Positions 1 through 5,347 of a stretch of 12,847 nt of DNA are shown piece by piece. The stretch covers positions 1-12,847 of the forward strand of contig JANLHO010000012.1 in assembly GCA_024654485.1 (NCBI GenBank), given 5' to 3'. Below the pieces are notes generated by a model. It made no database searches and had not been told where the DNA came from. It saw only the letters and a list, made by a program, of their open reading frames with translations. Both the position numbers and the translations under genes were made by a program. This DNA is from Patescibacteria group bacterium. Its GTDB lineage: Bacteria; Patescibacteriota; Minisyncoccia; Phycocordibacterales; UBA2100. Position 1 is the first letter of the stretch. The number at the start of each line of letters is the position of its first letter.

Positions 1-50
1 AGAAAATTCACGACCCCAAAAGCGTGCGCGGGGGTGCGTCCAACCAATAG
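1..50 (+). CDS. C-terminal tail of an upstream gene (partial)
   Basis: In frame 3 the first 50 bases read as 15 residues (KIHDPKSVRGGASNQ) ending at TAG 48-50. The next feature is a terminator hairpin starting within 7 bases, which is what one expects at the end of a transcript. The other two plus frames stay open past the hairpin and run through it, which makes them less likely. The fragment is too short to assign a family. Confidence 0.4.
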   Translation, partial: KIHDPKSVRGGASNQ

Positions 51-52
51 AA

Positions 53-113
53 AAAGCCGCCTCACCTGGCGGGTCTTTTCTCTTTTTAAAACCCGCCGCC
101 GTGAAGCGGCTTT
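53..113. terminator. composite, probably bidirectional terminator
   Basis: On the plus strand CCGCC (57-61) pairs with GGCGG (68-72) and is followed by a T-rich tail at 74-87, a classical intrinsic terminator for the gene ending at 50. A larger fold is also possible, AAAGCCGC (53-60) with GCGGCTTT (106-113) and GGCGGGT (68-74) with ACCCGCC (91-97). On the minus strand a short GCCG/CGGC hairpin (110-98) precedes TTTT (91-88). Confidence 0.65.
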
Positions 114-572
114 GATATAGACTCTCCCGTTCCTCTAAAAAGAGCGCGAGACGTAACGATAAAATACTTTGGCGTTCAATCGACAGCAGAGGCTGCCGTT
201 AATTTTTTATGCGAGAGTATTTTATACTGTTATTTCCCGTATGCATAAAGCAACGGAGATAAGTCAAAGAACCACCGTCCGTAAGAGTACACCCTTCTAT
301 CGGACACTGTAAAGGACACGCCTGTGGATAAAGGACATAATCAAAATCCCCGCAAAATATAAAGGTCGGTCCTTTATCTTTATACAAAATGGCTAAAATC
401 TACGTCTAGGGGGTGGGGTTTCACCCACACCCAAGACCGCCAAGCCCTCATTTCAGCCCCAATCCTCCCGAAAACCACCCCGCCAGAGACTCATCTCCCT
501 GTTTTATCTTCATCCTCCCTCCAGCCCCAACGACCCCATCCACCCCGTTTCACCCTTCCACCACTGAGGGTG
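114..572. other. gene-poor gap, AT-rich then C-rich
   Basis: No convincing gene was found. The first part (about 120-400) is AT-rich and holds overlapping palindromes: ATAAAATACT 159-168 with AGTATTTTAT 216-225, and AGTAT-TTT-ATACT at 216-228. A minus-strand reading frame of 62 codons (387-199, TTG start, five cysteines) is open there but has no Shine-Dalgarno or family resemblance; it may be a small or decayed gene. The second part (409-560) is extremely C-rich on the plus strand. It includes a GC hairpin at 411-432 (eight pairs, one bulged A) and a four-tract G-quadruplex motif on the minus strand at 517-546, both downstream of the xth stop. Confidence 0.5.
517..546 (-). other. G-quadruplex motif downstream of xth
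   Basis: Read on the minus strand, four G-tracts of 4, 4, 4 and 3 bases are separated by three loops of exactly five bases (plus-strand C-tracts 517-519, 525-528, 534-537, 543-546). It lies 27 bases past the xth stop codon, on the transcribed sense strand of that gene, so the RNA as well as the DNA could fold. Function is inference; no U-tract terminator is visible for xth. Confidence 0.5.
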
Positions 573-1388
573 TTATAGGTCGAGCTCCAGCAGGATGGGG
601 CAGTGGTCGGAGCCGTAGATGTCGGGGAGGATTTTGGATGCTTTGATTTTTGATCTGAGGGATTTACTCGCGAAGAAATAATCTATGCGCCACCCCACAT
701 TCCTGTCGCGCGCGCGCGCAAAAGGACTCCACCAAGTGGAGTGGCCACGGCCCTCCGTGAAGAGGCGGAAGGTATCCACGAACCCTTTTTCTATCATCGC
801 ATCAATGCCCTCGCGCTCCTCCGCCGTAAATCCCTTCCTGCCCTCGTTGGGTTTGGGATTCGCGAGGTCGTCCGGCGTGTGCGCGACGTTCAAGTCGCCG
901 CAGAAGACAACGGGTTTATCTTTTTCCAAGCGTTTCATGTATTCAAGGAATGCCGGATCCCAGTGCTTGTGCCGGAGATTGAGACGCGACAGGTCGTCCT
1001 TGGCATTGGGCGTGTACACGGTCGCCACGTACAGTCCGCCGGCTGGCGGACCAAATTCCACCACTACCACGCGCCCCTCCTCATTGGGGTCGCCGTACCC
1101 GTCGTCCTTGACGCCGTGCTTCTTCGCGATGTCTTCCGGCAGACCGAATAGGACGCTGTGCGGCTTGGTCTTGGTGAATATCGCCGTGCCGCTGTATCCT
1201 TTTTTCTTCGCGGAGTTCCAGTACTCCTCGTATTCGGGCAAGTCCACCTCGCTTTGATGCTCCTCGGCCTTCGTCTCCTGAAAGCAGGCGACATCCGGAT
1301 TCACTTTCTGCAGGAAGGGGACCAAGACACCCTTCTTGTGCACGCTCCGTATCCCGTTGACGTTCCACGAGATGAGTTTCATATTCAT
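573..1388 (-). CDS. xth: exodeoxyribonuclease III (AP endonuclease family 1)
   Basis: Encodes a 271-residue member of the endonuclease/exonuclease/phosphatase fold. The family cleaves DNA 5' of abasic sites in base excision repair and has 3'-5' exonuclease and 3'-phosphatase activity. Family residues are all visible: SWNVNG 7-12 (N9), metal ligand E38 in FQETK, Y125, D165 and N167 in CGDLN, W233/D236 in WRIDY, and D261/H262 in GSDH at the C-terminus. Length matches the family (about 260-270). I chose the ATG at 1388 because an extended -10 (TGC TATCGT) ends six bases before it; ATG 1382 is an alternative and the open frame extends to 1442. Residues 113-118 (GPPAGG) look like a small insertion before the conserved LYVATVYTPN strand and coincide exactly with a DNA palindrome. 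Transcribed divergently from the gene at 1552. Confidence 0.95.
   Translation of the reverse strand: MNMKLISWNVNGIRSVHKKGVLVPFLQKVNPDVACFQETKAEEHQSEVDLPEYEEYWNSAKKKGYSGTAIFTKTKPHSVLFGLPEDIAKKHGVKDDGYGDPNEEGRVVVVEFGPPAGGLYVATVYTPNAKDDLSRLNLRHKHWDPAFLEYMKRLEKDKPVVFCGDLNVAHTPDDLANPKPNEGRKGFTAEEREGIDAMIEKGFVDTFRLFTEGRGHSTWWSPFARARDRNVGWRIDYFFASKSLRSKIKASKILPDIYGSDHCPILLELDL
1034..1051. repeat. GTCCGCC/GGCGGAC palindrome inside xth
   Basis: GTCCGCC (1034-1040) and GGCGGAC (1045-1051) form a perfect 7-bp stem with loop GGCT. It encodes residues 113-118 of exonuclease III, between a hydrophobic strand and the conserved VYTPN segment, where relatives as I recall them have no extra residues. The core GTCCGC...GCGGAC recurs in the element inside rarA. 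Confidence 0.6.
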
Positions 1389-1394
1389 ATCTGC

Positions 1395-1403
1395 ACGATA
1401 GCA
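1395..1403 (-). promoter_or_regulatory. extended -10 promoter of xth, leaderless
   Basis: Minus strand TGC TATCGT, followed by six bases (GCAGAT) and ATG at 1388, so the expected transcription start falls on the start codon. No good -35 hexamer is seen, as is usual when an extended -10 is present. Confidence 0.5.
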
Positions 1404-1450
1404 CGCCTCGTTCACAGGAACATCACCTGCTTCAGGAGACAATGTAAGAC

Positions 1451-1500
1451 GCGGGGGGAGATATACGTCTCAATGTTTAGCAAGAGGGATCTTTCCCCGC
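1451..1500. other. inverted repeat in the xth/1552 divergent spacer
   Basis: GCGGGGGGAG (1451-1460) can pair with CTTTCCCCGC (1491-1500) over ten positions, including two G-U pairs, around a 30-base loop. A second, competing stem AGACG (1447-1451) / CGTCT (1466-1470) overlaps it. An A/T-rich stretch (1501-1540) follows before the small gene. It could be a leader structure or operator; no T-tail is present on either side. Confidence 0.35.
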
Positions 1501-1551
1501 AAATAAAGTTAATAATCAAAATAATAGAAAATAACAGAAATAAGCGTGCGT

Positions 1552-1821
1552 ATGGCAATGAAACACATAAGTGAAATATTGAGTGAACGCCGCCCTCATC
1601 TGGCGCCGCGTGCGCTGCAGATGAGCATGTTTGACGTGCAATCCGAGAAGGGGGGTCGCGAGTGGGCCGCATTCGGTGCACCGCGCGAGGAGAAACCAGC
1701 TCGTTACCGTCTTATCACCGCTCCCGGCGTAGAGATAAAGCGCAAGCTGCGCTTGCGCCTACCAGCGCACGCGGGCTATCCGCAGTCTCTGAGCGCACGT
1801 ACGACCCGCTGGGCTCGCTAG
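1552..1821 (+). CDS. small hypothetical protein (89 aa)
   Basis: Family not recognised. The frame begins MAMKHISEIL and ends at TAG 1819-1821. The N-terminal 20 residues look like an amphipathic helix; the rest is rich in Arg and Ala and strongly basic toward the end (KRKLRLRLP), compatible with nucleic-acid or ribosome binding, which is inference. Start candidates are GTG 1546, ATG 1552 and ATG 1558; none has a clear Shine-Dalgarno, and I took 1552. Codon use (ATA isoleucine, GC-rich third positions) resembles the neighbours, supporting coding. A perfect 7-bp hairpin GCGCAAG/CTTGCGC (1740-1758) lies inside the basic segment and might be a small inserted palindrome. It is divergent from xth and probably its own transcript. 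Confidence 0.5.
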   Translation: MAMKHISEILSERRPHLAPRALQMSMFDVQSEKGGREWAAFGAPREEKPARYRLITAPGVEIKRKLRLRLPAHAGYPQSLSARTTRWAR

Positions 1822-2028
1822 TCTCTTCGCTTCGCCTTTTCTATCTCCAGATACTCTAGAAACTGCGTCTTGAGGGATTTGAAATCGGAGGTCACGCGTT
1901 TGCGCCGAGCTTAGTCGTAGCGTCGCACAATATTGCGACCTTGTCCGAGCGCAAATAGTGTGGTTGTATACAAGCTGCACAGCATACGAACGAGCCCCTG
2001 TGCGGCTCACCAACGACGAGGCGAAGAC
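1822..2028. other. intergenic region with two palindromes
   Basis: Holds GTCGCA-CAATAT-TGCGAC (1922-1939), a perfect 6-bp inverted repeat, and TTGTATACAA (1964-1973), a perfect 10-bp palindrome that includes a possible -10 (TATACA 1967-1972) about 57 bases before the ATG at 2029. No coding potential was recognised; an upstream in-frame extension of the next gene from 1933 runs through these palindromes and looks non-coding. Confidence 0.4.
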
Positions 2029-2238
2029 ATGGATAAAAAGTCGGTGGCCGCACGGTATGCGGCCCATTTCGGAGATATCCTACCCGATCTCCCCGGGCAC
2101 AAAACCAAGGGTCGGCAGGCGGCCGTTGCTGCGCGCATCCACGCCTACGCTGCAAACGTGCTGCCCGATCTTCTCATGAGCCGGGATGAGGCGCGACAGC
2201 GCGCCGAGAAGTACGAGGAGGCCGACGACGACATCTGA
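2029..2238 (+). CDS. small hypothetical protein (69 aa)
   Basis: Family not recognised. Starts MDKKSVAARYAAHFGDILPD and ends with an acidic tail (EEADDDI) at TGA 2236-2238. The segment -ILPDL- occurs twice (residues about 16-20 and 43-47), giving a two-part repeat of the form HF/ANxLPDL followed by a charged helix, so the protein may be an internally duplicated helical hairpin. ATG 2029 was chosen because GAGG lies about nine bases upstream and because upstream codons look non-coding. A strong intrinsic terminator follows 26 bases after the stop, so this is the last or only gene of its transcript. The role is unknown. Confidence 0.6.
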   Translation: MDKKSVAARYAAHFGDILPDLPGHKTKGRQAAVAARIHAYAANVLPDLLMSRDEARQRAEKYEEADDDI

Positions 2239-2264
2239 CTGACGCGGCGAAGCCGCATCACACG

Positions 2265-2296
2265 GGGGCGGTACGCGCAGACGTACCGCCCCTTTT
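2265..2296 (+). terminator. intrinsic terminator shared with the rarA 3' end
   Basis: Perfect 11-bp stem GGGGCGGTACG (2265-2275) / CGTACCGCCCC (2282-2292), loop CGCAGA, then TTTT (2293-2296). The T-tail overlaps the TAA stop of rarA read on the opposite strand (2297-2295). A smaller hairpin GCGGC-GAA-GCCGC lies at 2244-2256. No T-tail exists on the minus strand. Confidence 0.9.
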
Positions 2297-3515
2297 ACTT
2301 TAGATATTTTTTCTTTTTGAGTTTATCCGGCAGGTAGCTCTCCTCATCGTATTTTTCATAACCTTCCCCGTACTTCAATTCCTTCATCAGCTTCGTCGGC
2401 GCGTTGCGCACCTTTAGCGGGATGGGGAGCGCGCCGAATTCTTTCACGTCTTCCTGAGCTGCGCGCAGCGCATCGTACGCGCTCCTGTCTTTCTTGCACC
2501 GGGCGAGGTAGGCGACGCCGTGCGCGAGATTTATCGCGCACTCGGGGTAGCCTATCGTCTCGCACGCGCGGAATACGGCATCGGCGACGACAAGCGCCGT
2601 GGGCTGCGCTAGGCCTATATCCTCGCTCGCGAAGATGACCATACGCCGCGCGATGAATTTCGGATCCTCACCCGCCTCCACCATACGCGCGAGATAGTGA
2701 AGCGCTGCGTCGGGCTGGGAGGCGCGCATGCTCTTTATGAAAGCGGAGATTGTGTTGTAGTGCTCGTCGCCCTTTTTATCGTAGCGGATGTGCTTGGACT
2801 GCACCGCCTCTTTCAGAGTCTCCAGAGTGATCTTGCCGTAGAGATTTTGCGCTGTCTCAAGAGCGCCCAGCGCCTGCCGCGCATCGCCCCCAGCCATTTG
2901 CACGAGCCACGCGCTTGCCCCGTTATAGATGCGGCTACTGCCGCCAGTCCGCTTTGCGGACTTACCTCTAACGGGGCGGGCCGCTTTTCGCAGCTCCACA
3001 TATGCACGATTTATTATTGCTCCCATCTCCTCCTCGGAGTGTTCGTTCAAGACGAAGACGCGGCAGCGCGAGAGGAGGGGAGCGATAACCTCAAAGGAAG
3101 GGTTTTCCGTCGTCGCGCCGATAAAGGTGATGTCGCCGCGCTCTACGAATGGAAGCAGGAAATCCTGCTGAGCTTTGTTGAACCTATGTATTTCATCAAC
3201 AAAAAGAATCTTCGGTCTGGAGAACGCTTTCATCTGTTTGCTGTTTGCTGTTCTCTGTTCACCCAAGACTTTCCTTATATCTTCTTTGCCGGCATCCACC
3301 GCCGAGAGCTCGTAGAAGTCGGCGCCGAGTGCACCGGCGTAGATGCGGGCGAGCGTGGTCTTACCGCTCCCCGGCGGACCCCACAAGATGAAAGGAAAGA
3401 GCTGCTTTTTCTCTATCGCGATACGCAGGGGTTTCCCCTTGCCGGTGAGGTGCTTCTGTCCCACGAATTCATCCAGTGTCGCAGGGCGTATCCTAGAGGC
3501 AAGCGGTTCCATCAT
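2295..3515 (-). CDS. rarA: replication-associated recombination protein A (RarA/MgsA), AAA+ ATPase
   Basis: 406-residue clamp-loader-like AAA+ ATPase; the family acts at stalled replication forks and interacts with SSB. Visible are Walker A GPPGSGKTT (46-54), Walker B ILFVDE (103-108), sensor 1 GATTEN (133-138), the SRCR arginine-finger region (149-152), sensor 2 GDARQAL, and the C-terminal tetramerisation part with SEDIGLA and RNAPTKLMKE. Length is slightly under that of E. coli RarA (447 aa). Two low-complexity stretches are not expected from the family. Residues 85-94 are encoded by four tandem heptanucleotides. Residues 181-200 are encoded by a 61-bp palindromic element. Both keep the frame. 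ATGs at 3515 and 3512 are both possible; a -10 TATACT ends seven bases before 3515. Convergent with the gene at 2029. Confidence 0.96.
   Translation of the reverse strand: MMEPLASRIRPATLDEFVGQKHLTGKGKPLRIAIEKKQLFPFILWGPPGSGKTTLARIYAGALGADFYELSAVDAGKEDIRKVLGEQRTANSKQMKAFSRPKILFVDEIHRFNKAQQDFLLPFVERGDITFIGATTENPSFEVIAPLLSRCRVFVLNEHSEEEMGAIINRAYVELRKAARPVRGKSAKRTGGSSRIYNGASAWLVQMAGGDARQALGALETAQNLYGKITLETLKEAVQSKHIRYDKKGDEHYNTISAFIKSMRASQPDAALHYLARMVEAGEDPKFIARRMVIFASEDIGLAQPTALVVADAVFRACETIGYPECAINLAHGVAYLARCKKDRSAYDALRAAQEDVKEFGALPIPLKVRNAPTKLMKELKYGEGYEKYDEESYLPDKLKKKKYLK
2917..2977. repeat. 61-bp palindromic element inserted in frame in rarA
   Basis: Perfect 9-bp terminal inverted repeats GCCCCGTTA (2917-2925) and TAACGGGGC (2969-2977) flank a perfect internal hairpin AGTCCGC-TTT-GCGGACT (2946-2962). 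On the rarA coding strand it adds about 20 residues (181-200, basic and Gly/Ser-rich) between the helical lid and the conserved sensor-2 helix. That place is variable and exposed in the family. It has no coding capacity of its own, resembling a non-autonomous MITE or a Rickettsia-type palindromic element. Confidence 0.7.
3234..3261. repeat. four-unit heptanucleotide array inside rarA
   Basis: Four consecutive 7-bp units at 3234, 3241, 3248 and 3255, each beginning CTGTT on the plus strand (NNAACAG on the coding strand). They encode residues 85-94 (EQRTANSKQ) in the linker just before Walker B. The same heptad occurs twice more, also four units each, at 5648-5675 and 5716-5743. Confidence 0.7.
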
Positions 3516-3522
3516 ATTGAGC

Positions 3523-3528
3523 AGTATA
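3523..3528 (-). promoter_or_regulatory. -10 box of rarA, nearly leaderless
   Basis: Minus strand TATACT, seven bases (GCTCAAT) before ATG 3515, so transcription should start at or one base before the start codon. The box directly abuts the outer end of the inverted-repeat element at 3529. No clear -35 was found. Confidence 0.5.
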
Positions 3529-3664
3529 CCCCCACACCAACTTGCGCCTCGTTTTGCGAAATCATATGCCCGAACACAGCACGCCTACGCGCGAGGATTT
3601 TTATACAGACTCCTGTCAAACGCGGCAAAACAGCAGCAAGGCGCAGGTTGGTGTGGGGGCAGGC
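3529..3664. repeat. inverted pair of the GCAAAAC/GTTGGTG repeat family
   Basis: Left arm 3529-3548 and right arm 3640-3659 are complementary at 19 of 20 positions (outer core CCCCCACACCAAC / GTTGGTGTGGGGG). Inside them GTTTTGC (3551-3557) pairs with GCAAAAC (3625-3631). The loop (about 3558-3624) has no recognised gene. Related sequence occurs at 5177-5241 and 5311-5347, so this is a dispersed element. It fills most of the divergent spacer between rarA and the FKBP gene. Confidence 0.75.
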
Positions 3665-3692
3665 TCCTTCCACGCGCGCACCGCATATCCCC

Positions 3693-3720
3693 TTGCGTCT
3701 TTCACTTGGGGGATTATCAT
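3693..3720 (+). promoter_or_regulatory. promoter of the FKBP gene
   Basis: TTGCGT (3693-3698), 16-base spacer, TATCAT (3715-3720), then eight bases to ATG 3729. The predicted transcript has a leader of about two bases. The -35 resembles that of rpsO (TTGCGC). Confidence 0.5.
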
Positions 3721-3728
3721 GCGGATAT

Positions 3729-4235
3729 ATGAGTACCAAGTCTATCGTTATTTGGGTTGTCATTATAATAATCGTTTTAGCGGGAGGTTACTTTATTTAC
3801 ACCGGCATGGGTTCGGACACGCAGGCCGCGCCGGACGCGGCGCAGGGCGCAGCTCCTGCCGACGAGCAGGTGCAAGGTCAGGATGTCACCGTAGGGACAG
3901 GCGCAGAGGCGACGCCCGGCTCGGTCGTATCGGTCCTTTACACCGGCACCCTGCCGGACGGTACCGTATTTGATTCGTCGGAGGCGCACGGCAACGAGCC
4001 TCTGGTATTCACCCTCGGCGAGCAGGGACTTCTACCGGGATTCCAGATAGGTATCAACGGAATGAAGGTGGGGGGCGAACGACTGCTATCTATACCTCCT
4101 TCTCTCGCCTACGGCGCGCAGGACGTCACTGATGCGGACGGCAACGTCATAATTCCGGCCAATTCAACGCTCATCTTCAGCGTGAAGCTCATCAACGTTG
4201 AAGACGCGGCCCCGGCCGACGAAGCGACGCAGTAA
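3729..4235 (+). CDS. membrane-anchored FKBP-type peptidyl-prolyl cis-trans isomerase
   Basis: 168-residue protein: N-terminal signal anchor (about 5-24, very rich in Ile/Val, no lipobox cysteine), an acidic Ala/Pro/Gln linker (30-50), and one FKBP domain (about 52-158). Pocket residues of the FKBP12 type are visible: Y71 (VLYTG), F81/D82 (VFDSS), F94, the LLPGFQIG segment where F105 replaces the usual Trp, Y128 (AYGA), I141/I142 and F150 (LIFSV). The family isomerises X-Pro bonds; with this topology it would act outside the membrane on exported proteins. The long open frame upstream of 3729 runs antisense through rarA and is not used; ATG 3729 fits the promoter. No good Shine-Dalgarno is present. 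A nested hairpin (4242-4275) follows the stop. Confidence 0.93.
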   Translation: MSTKSIVIWVVIIIIVLAGGYFIYTGMGSDTQAAPDAAQGAAPADEQVQGQDVTVGTGAEATPGSVVSVLYTGTLPDGTVFDSSEAHGNEPLVFTLGEQGLLPGFQIGINGMKVGGERLLSIPPSLAYGAQDVTDADGNVIIPANSTLIFSVKLINVEDAAPADEATQ

Positions 4236-4241
4236 ACGACG

Positions 4242-4275
4242 GCGCACCCGGCACGCCGGGAAGTCGTACGTGCGC
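4242..4275 (+). terminator. nested hairpin after the FKBP gene, weak terminator
   Basis: GCGCA (4242-4246) pairs with TGCGC (4271-4275) around an inner CCCGGC (4247-4252) / GCCGGG (4255-4260) stem. There is no T-tract, so factor-independent termination is doubtful; it could protect the 3' end. Confidence 0.35.
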
Positions 4276-4356
4276 TAACTAAATACGGGTTAAGTGCGGA
4301 TTAATAACACTTTTCACCCCTCTTTTCTCGGTTGGTGTAAATTGACCGGCGTTTTT

Positions 4357-5022
4357 TCAATTTTCAGGTTCTGTAGTTACGGAATACAAATCACTTACCG
4401 TTTTTTCTTCCCCATTACGGCACGCGTGCAGGAGGGTCAGTGCTTGATTCACATAATTCTGGCTAAAATCGCCGACCGTGAGCGTGTTCCTGTCTATAGT
4501 TCCGAGTGCTGACCTTTGGTATGCGATCTTATCCTCGGATTTGTGATGTACTGCATTAAGAGGGCCGTTTTTTTGAAATGTCTCTATACGTATAAATGAA
4601 CCGTCGGCGCAGATAAAGTCATCTGATGTTGGTGTGACGGCTTCCCGAACGTCGTACCTCCATAAAACCGGAAATATTACCGAAGGAAGCATATAAACAT
4701 ACACAATGATCAGTATTGGCGATAACGCACCGAGCTTCGCTATCGCTGGCAGAGTGCGTAAATCCTTTGTTCTAAGGCTCCAGAAAGCGATCAGGACAAA
4801 AACAGGGTAAATTAAGACCGCAACAAACAAACTGACATTGTATATTCCTGCAAGTCCTTGTATCCCCGTATATTCTGATAGCGCAAAATGTAAAAATATT
4901 GAAAACATTTGCATTACCCAAGGAACAAGTGTGAGGGCCAGCGATATTTTATATGCCGTCAGCCAATACTTCTTGTTGCCGGCCACATTATTTACTTGGT
5001 TGGTATCACCAGGCAGGAACAT
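4357..5022 (-). CDS. hypothetical membrane protein, three predicted TM helices
   Basis: 221 residues, family not recognised. Hydrophobic segments lie at about 24-48, 60-83 and 98-120, separated by short loops (basic RTKDLR after the second). They are followed by a 100-residue soluble C-terminal part with a few cysteines (FICADG, LHACRNG). The third segment is rich in Pro and aromatics near its end. Base composition is visibly more AT-rich than in the flanking genes, which may mean recent acquisition or weak selection. The start at 5022 is well supported: an extended -10 (TGT TATAAT) ends exactly six bases before this ATG. It is convergent with the FKBP gene and divergent from rpsO, with a repeat-rich spacer upstream. 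Substrate and role cannot be told from sequence. Confidence 0.7.
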   Translation of the reverse strand: MFLPGDTNQVNNVAGNKKYWLTAYKISLALTLVPWVMQMFSIFLHFALSEYTGIQGLAGIYNVSLFVAVLIYPVFVLIAFWSLRTKDLRTLPAIAKLGALSPILIIVYVYMLPSVIFPVLWRYDVREAVTPTSDDFICADGSFIRIETFQKNGPLNAVHHKSEDKIAYQRSALGTIDRNTLTVGDFSQNYVNQALTLLHACRNGEEKTVSDLYSVTTEPEN

Positions 5023-5028
5023 CGCCTG

Positions 5029-5037
5029 ATTATAACA
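5029..5037 (-). promoter_or_regulatory. extended -10 promoter of the membrane gene, leaderless
   Basis: Minus strand TGT TATAAT, a perfect -10 hexamer with the TGn extension, followed by CAGGCG and ATG 5022. The +1 position coincides with the A of the start codon. Confidence 0.65.
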
Positions 5038-5100
5038 ACGGGATACGCAGTATTTCGAAAGTGGTGAATTTCTTAATGGGGATAGGATATGGTAAATGAG

Positions 5101-5159
5101 GCTCTAATCTGTAAGGTGCAGGTTTTGGCAACGCAGGCTTAACCTTCGTAGACTAGAGC
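5101..5159. other. 59-base stem-loop, possible structured RNA
   Basis: GCTCTAATCT (5101-5110) pairs with AGACTAGAGC (5150-5159) at nine of ten positions, and AAGGT (5113-5117) pairs with ACCTT (5142-5146) inside. Not recognised as a known riboswitch or tRNA; no T-tail. It may be part of the neighbouring repeat block. Confidence 0.35.
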
Positions 5160-5176
5160 TGGTATCGACCCCATAG

Positions 5177-5241
5177 CGCAAAACCACGCCAAAGTTTGGC
5201 CCTCGGGCTTGCCCACACACCAACTCTGGCACAGTTTTGCG
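5177..5241. repeat. imperfect palindrome of the GCAAAAC/GTTGGTG family
   Basis: CGCAAAAC (5177-5184) and GTTTTGCG (5234-5241) form the ends. Further in, GCCAAAGTTTGG (5188-5199) largely pairs with CCAACTCTGGC (5220-5230). It reads as two head-to-head copies of the unit seen at 3529-3664, here with the GCAAAAC ends outermost. Confidence 0.65.
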
Positions 5242-5310
5242 GGGGCGACATGACTTAGAGGAAATGCGCTCTGCGCGTGCACAAATTTGCCTTTTTAGGG
5301 CTATGCAGAG

Positions 5311-5347
5311 GCAAAACATGGCGATGCCAGCGTTGGTGCTTGGGCTT
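5311..5347 (+). repeat. single copy of the GCAAAAC/GTTGGTG repeat
   Basis: GCAAAAC (5311-5317), GCCAG (5326-5330 region), GTTGGTG (5332-5338), then TTGGGCTTG. It matches the minus-strand copy at 5240-5207 in order and spacing apart from a small insertion. Its end overlaps the -35 of rpsO. Confidence 0.55.

Noticed and set aside
323..331. Perfect DnaA box (TGTGGATAA) in an AT-rich gap, suggesting an origin
   Set aside because: Only one box was seen, with no cluster and no dnaA, dnaN or other origin-linked genes nearby.
413..646. Plus-strand proline-rich 77-codon frame
   Set aside because: Its proline content follows from the C-rich DNA, and it runs antisense into the conserved C-terminus of exonuclease III.
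1933..2028. Upstream extension of the 2029 gene
   Set aside because: It would translate a palindromic regulatory-looking region, and a Shine-Dalgarno-like GAGG precedes 2029.
2236..2238. TGA recoded as glycine (SR1/Gracilibacteria code)
   Set aside because: TGA here and at 12439-12441 is followed closely by strong terminators, and no conserved protein in the window needs an in-frame TGA.
2697..3728. Very long plus-strand extension upstream of the FKBP domain
   Set aside because: It is antisense to rarA and crosses the 3529-3664 repeat; the FKBP protein has a normal membrane anchor starting at 3729 and a promoter just before it.
5050..5240. Possible tRNA or known riboswitch in the rpsO spacer
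   Set aside because: No cloverleaf with T-arm consensus and acceptor pairing could be built, and no known aptamer core was recognised.
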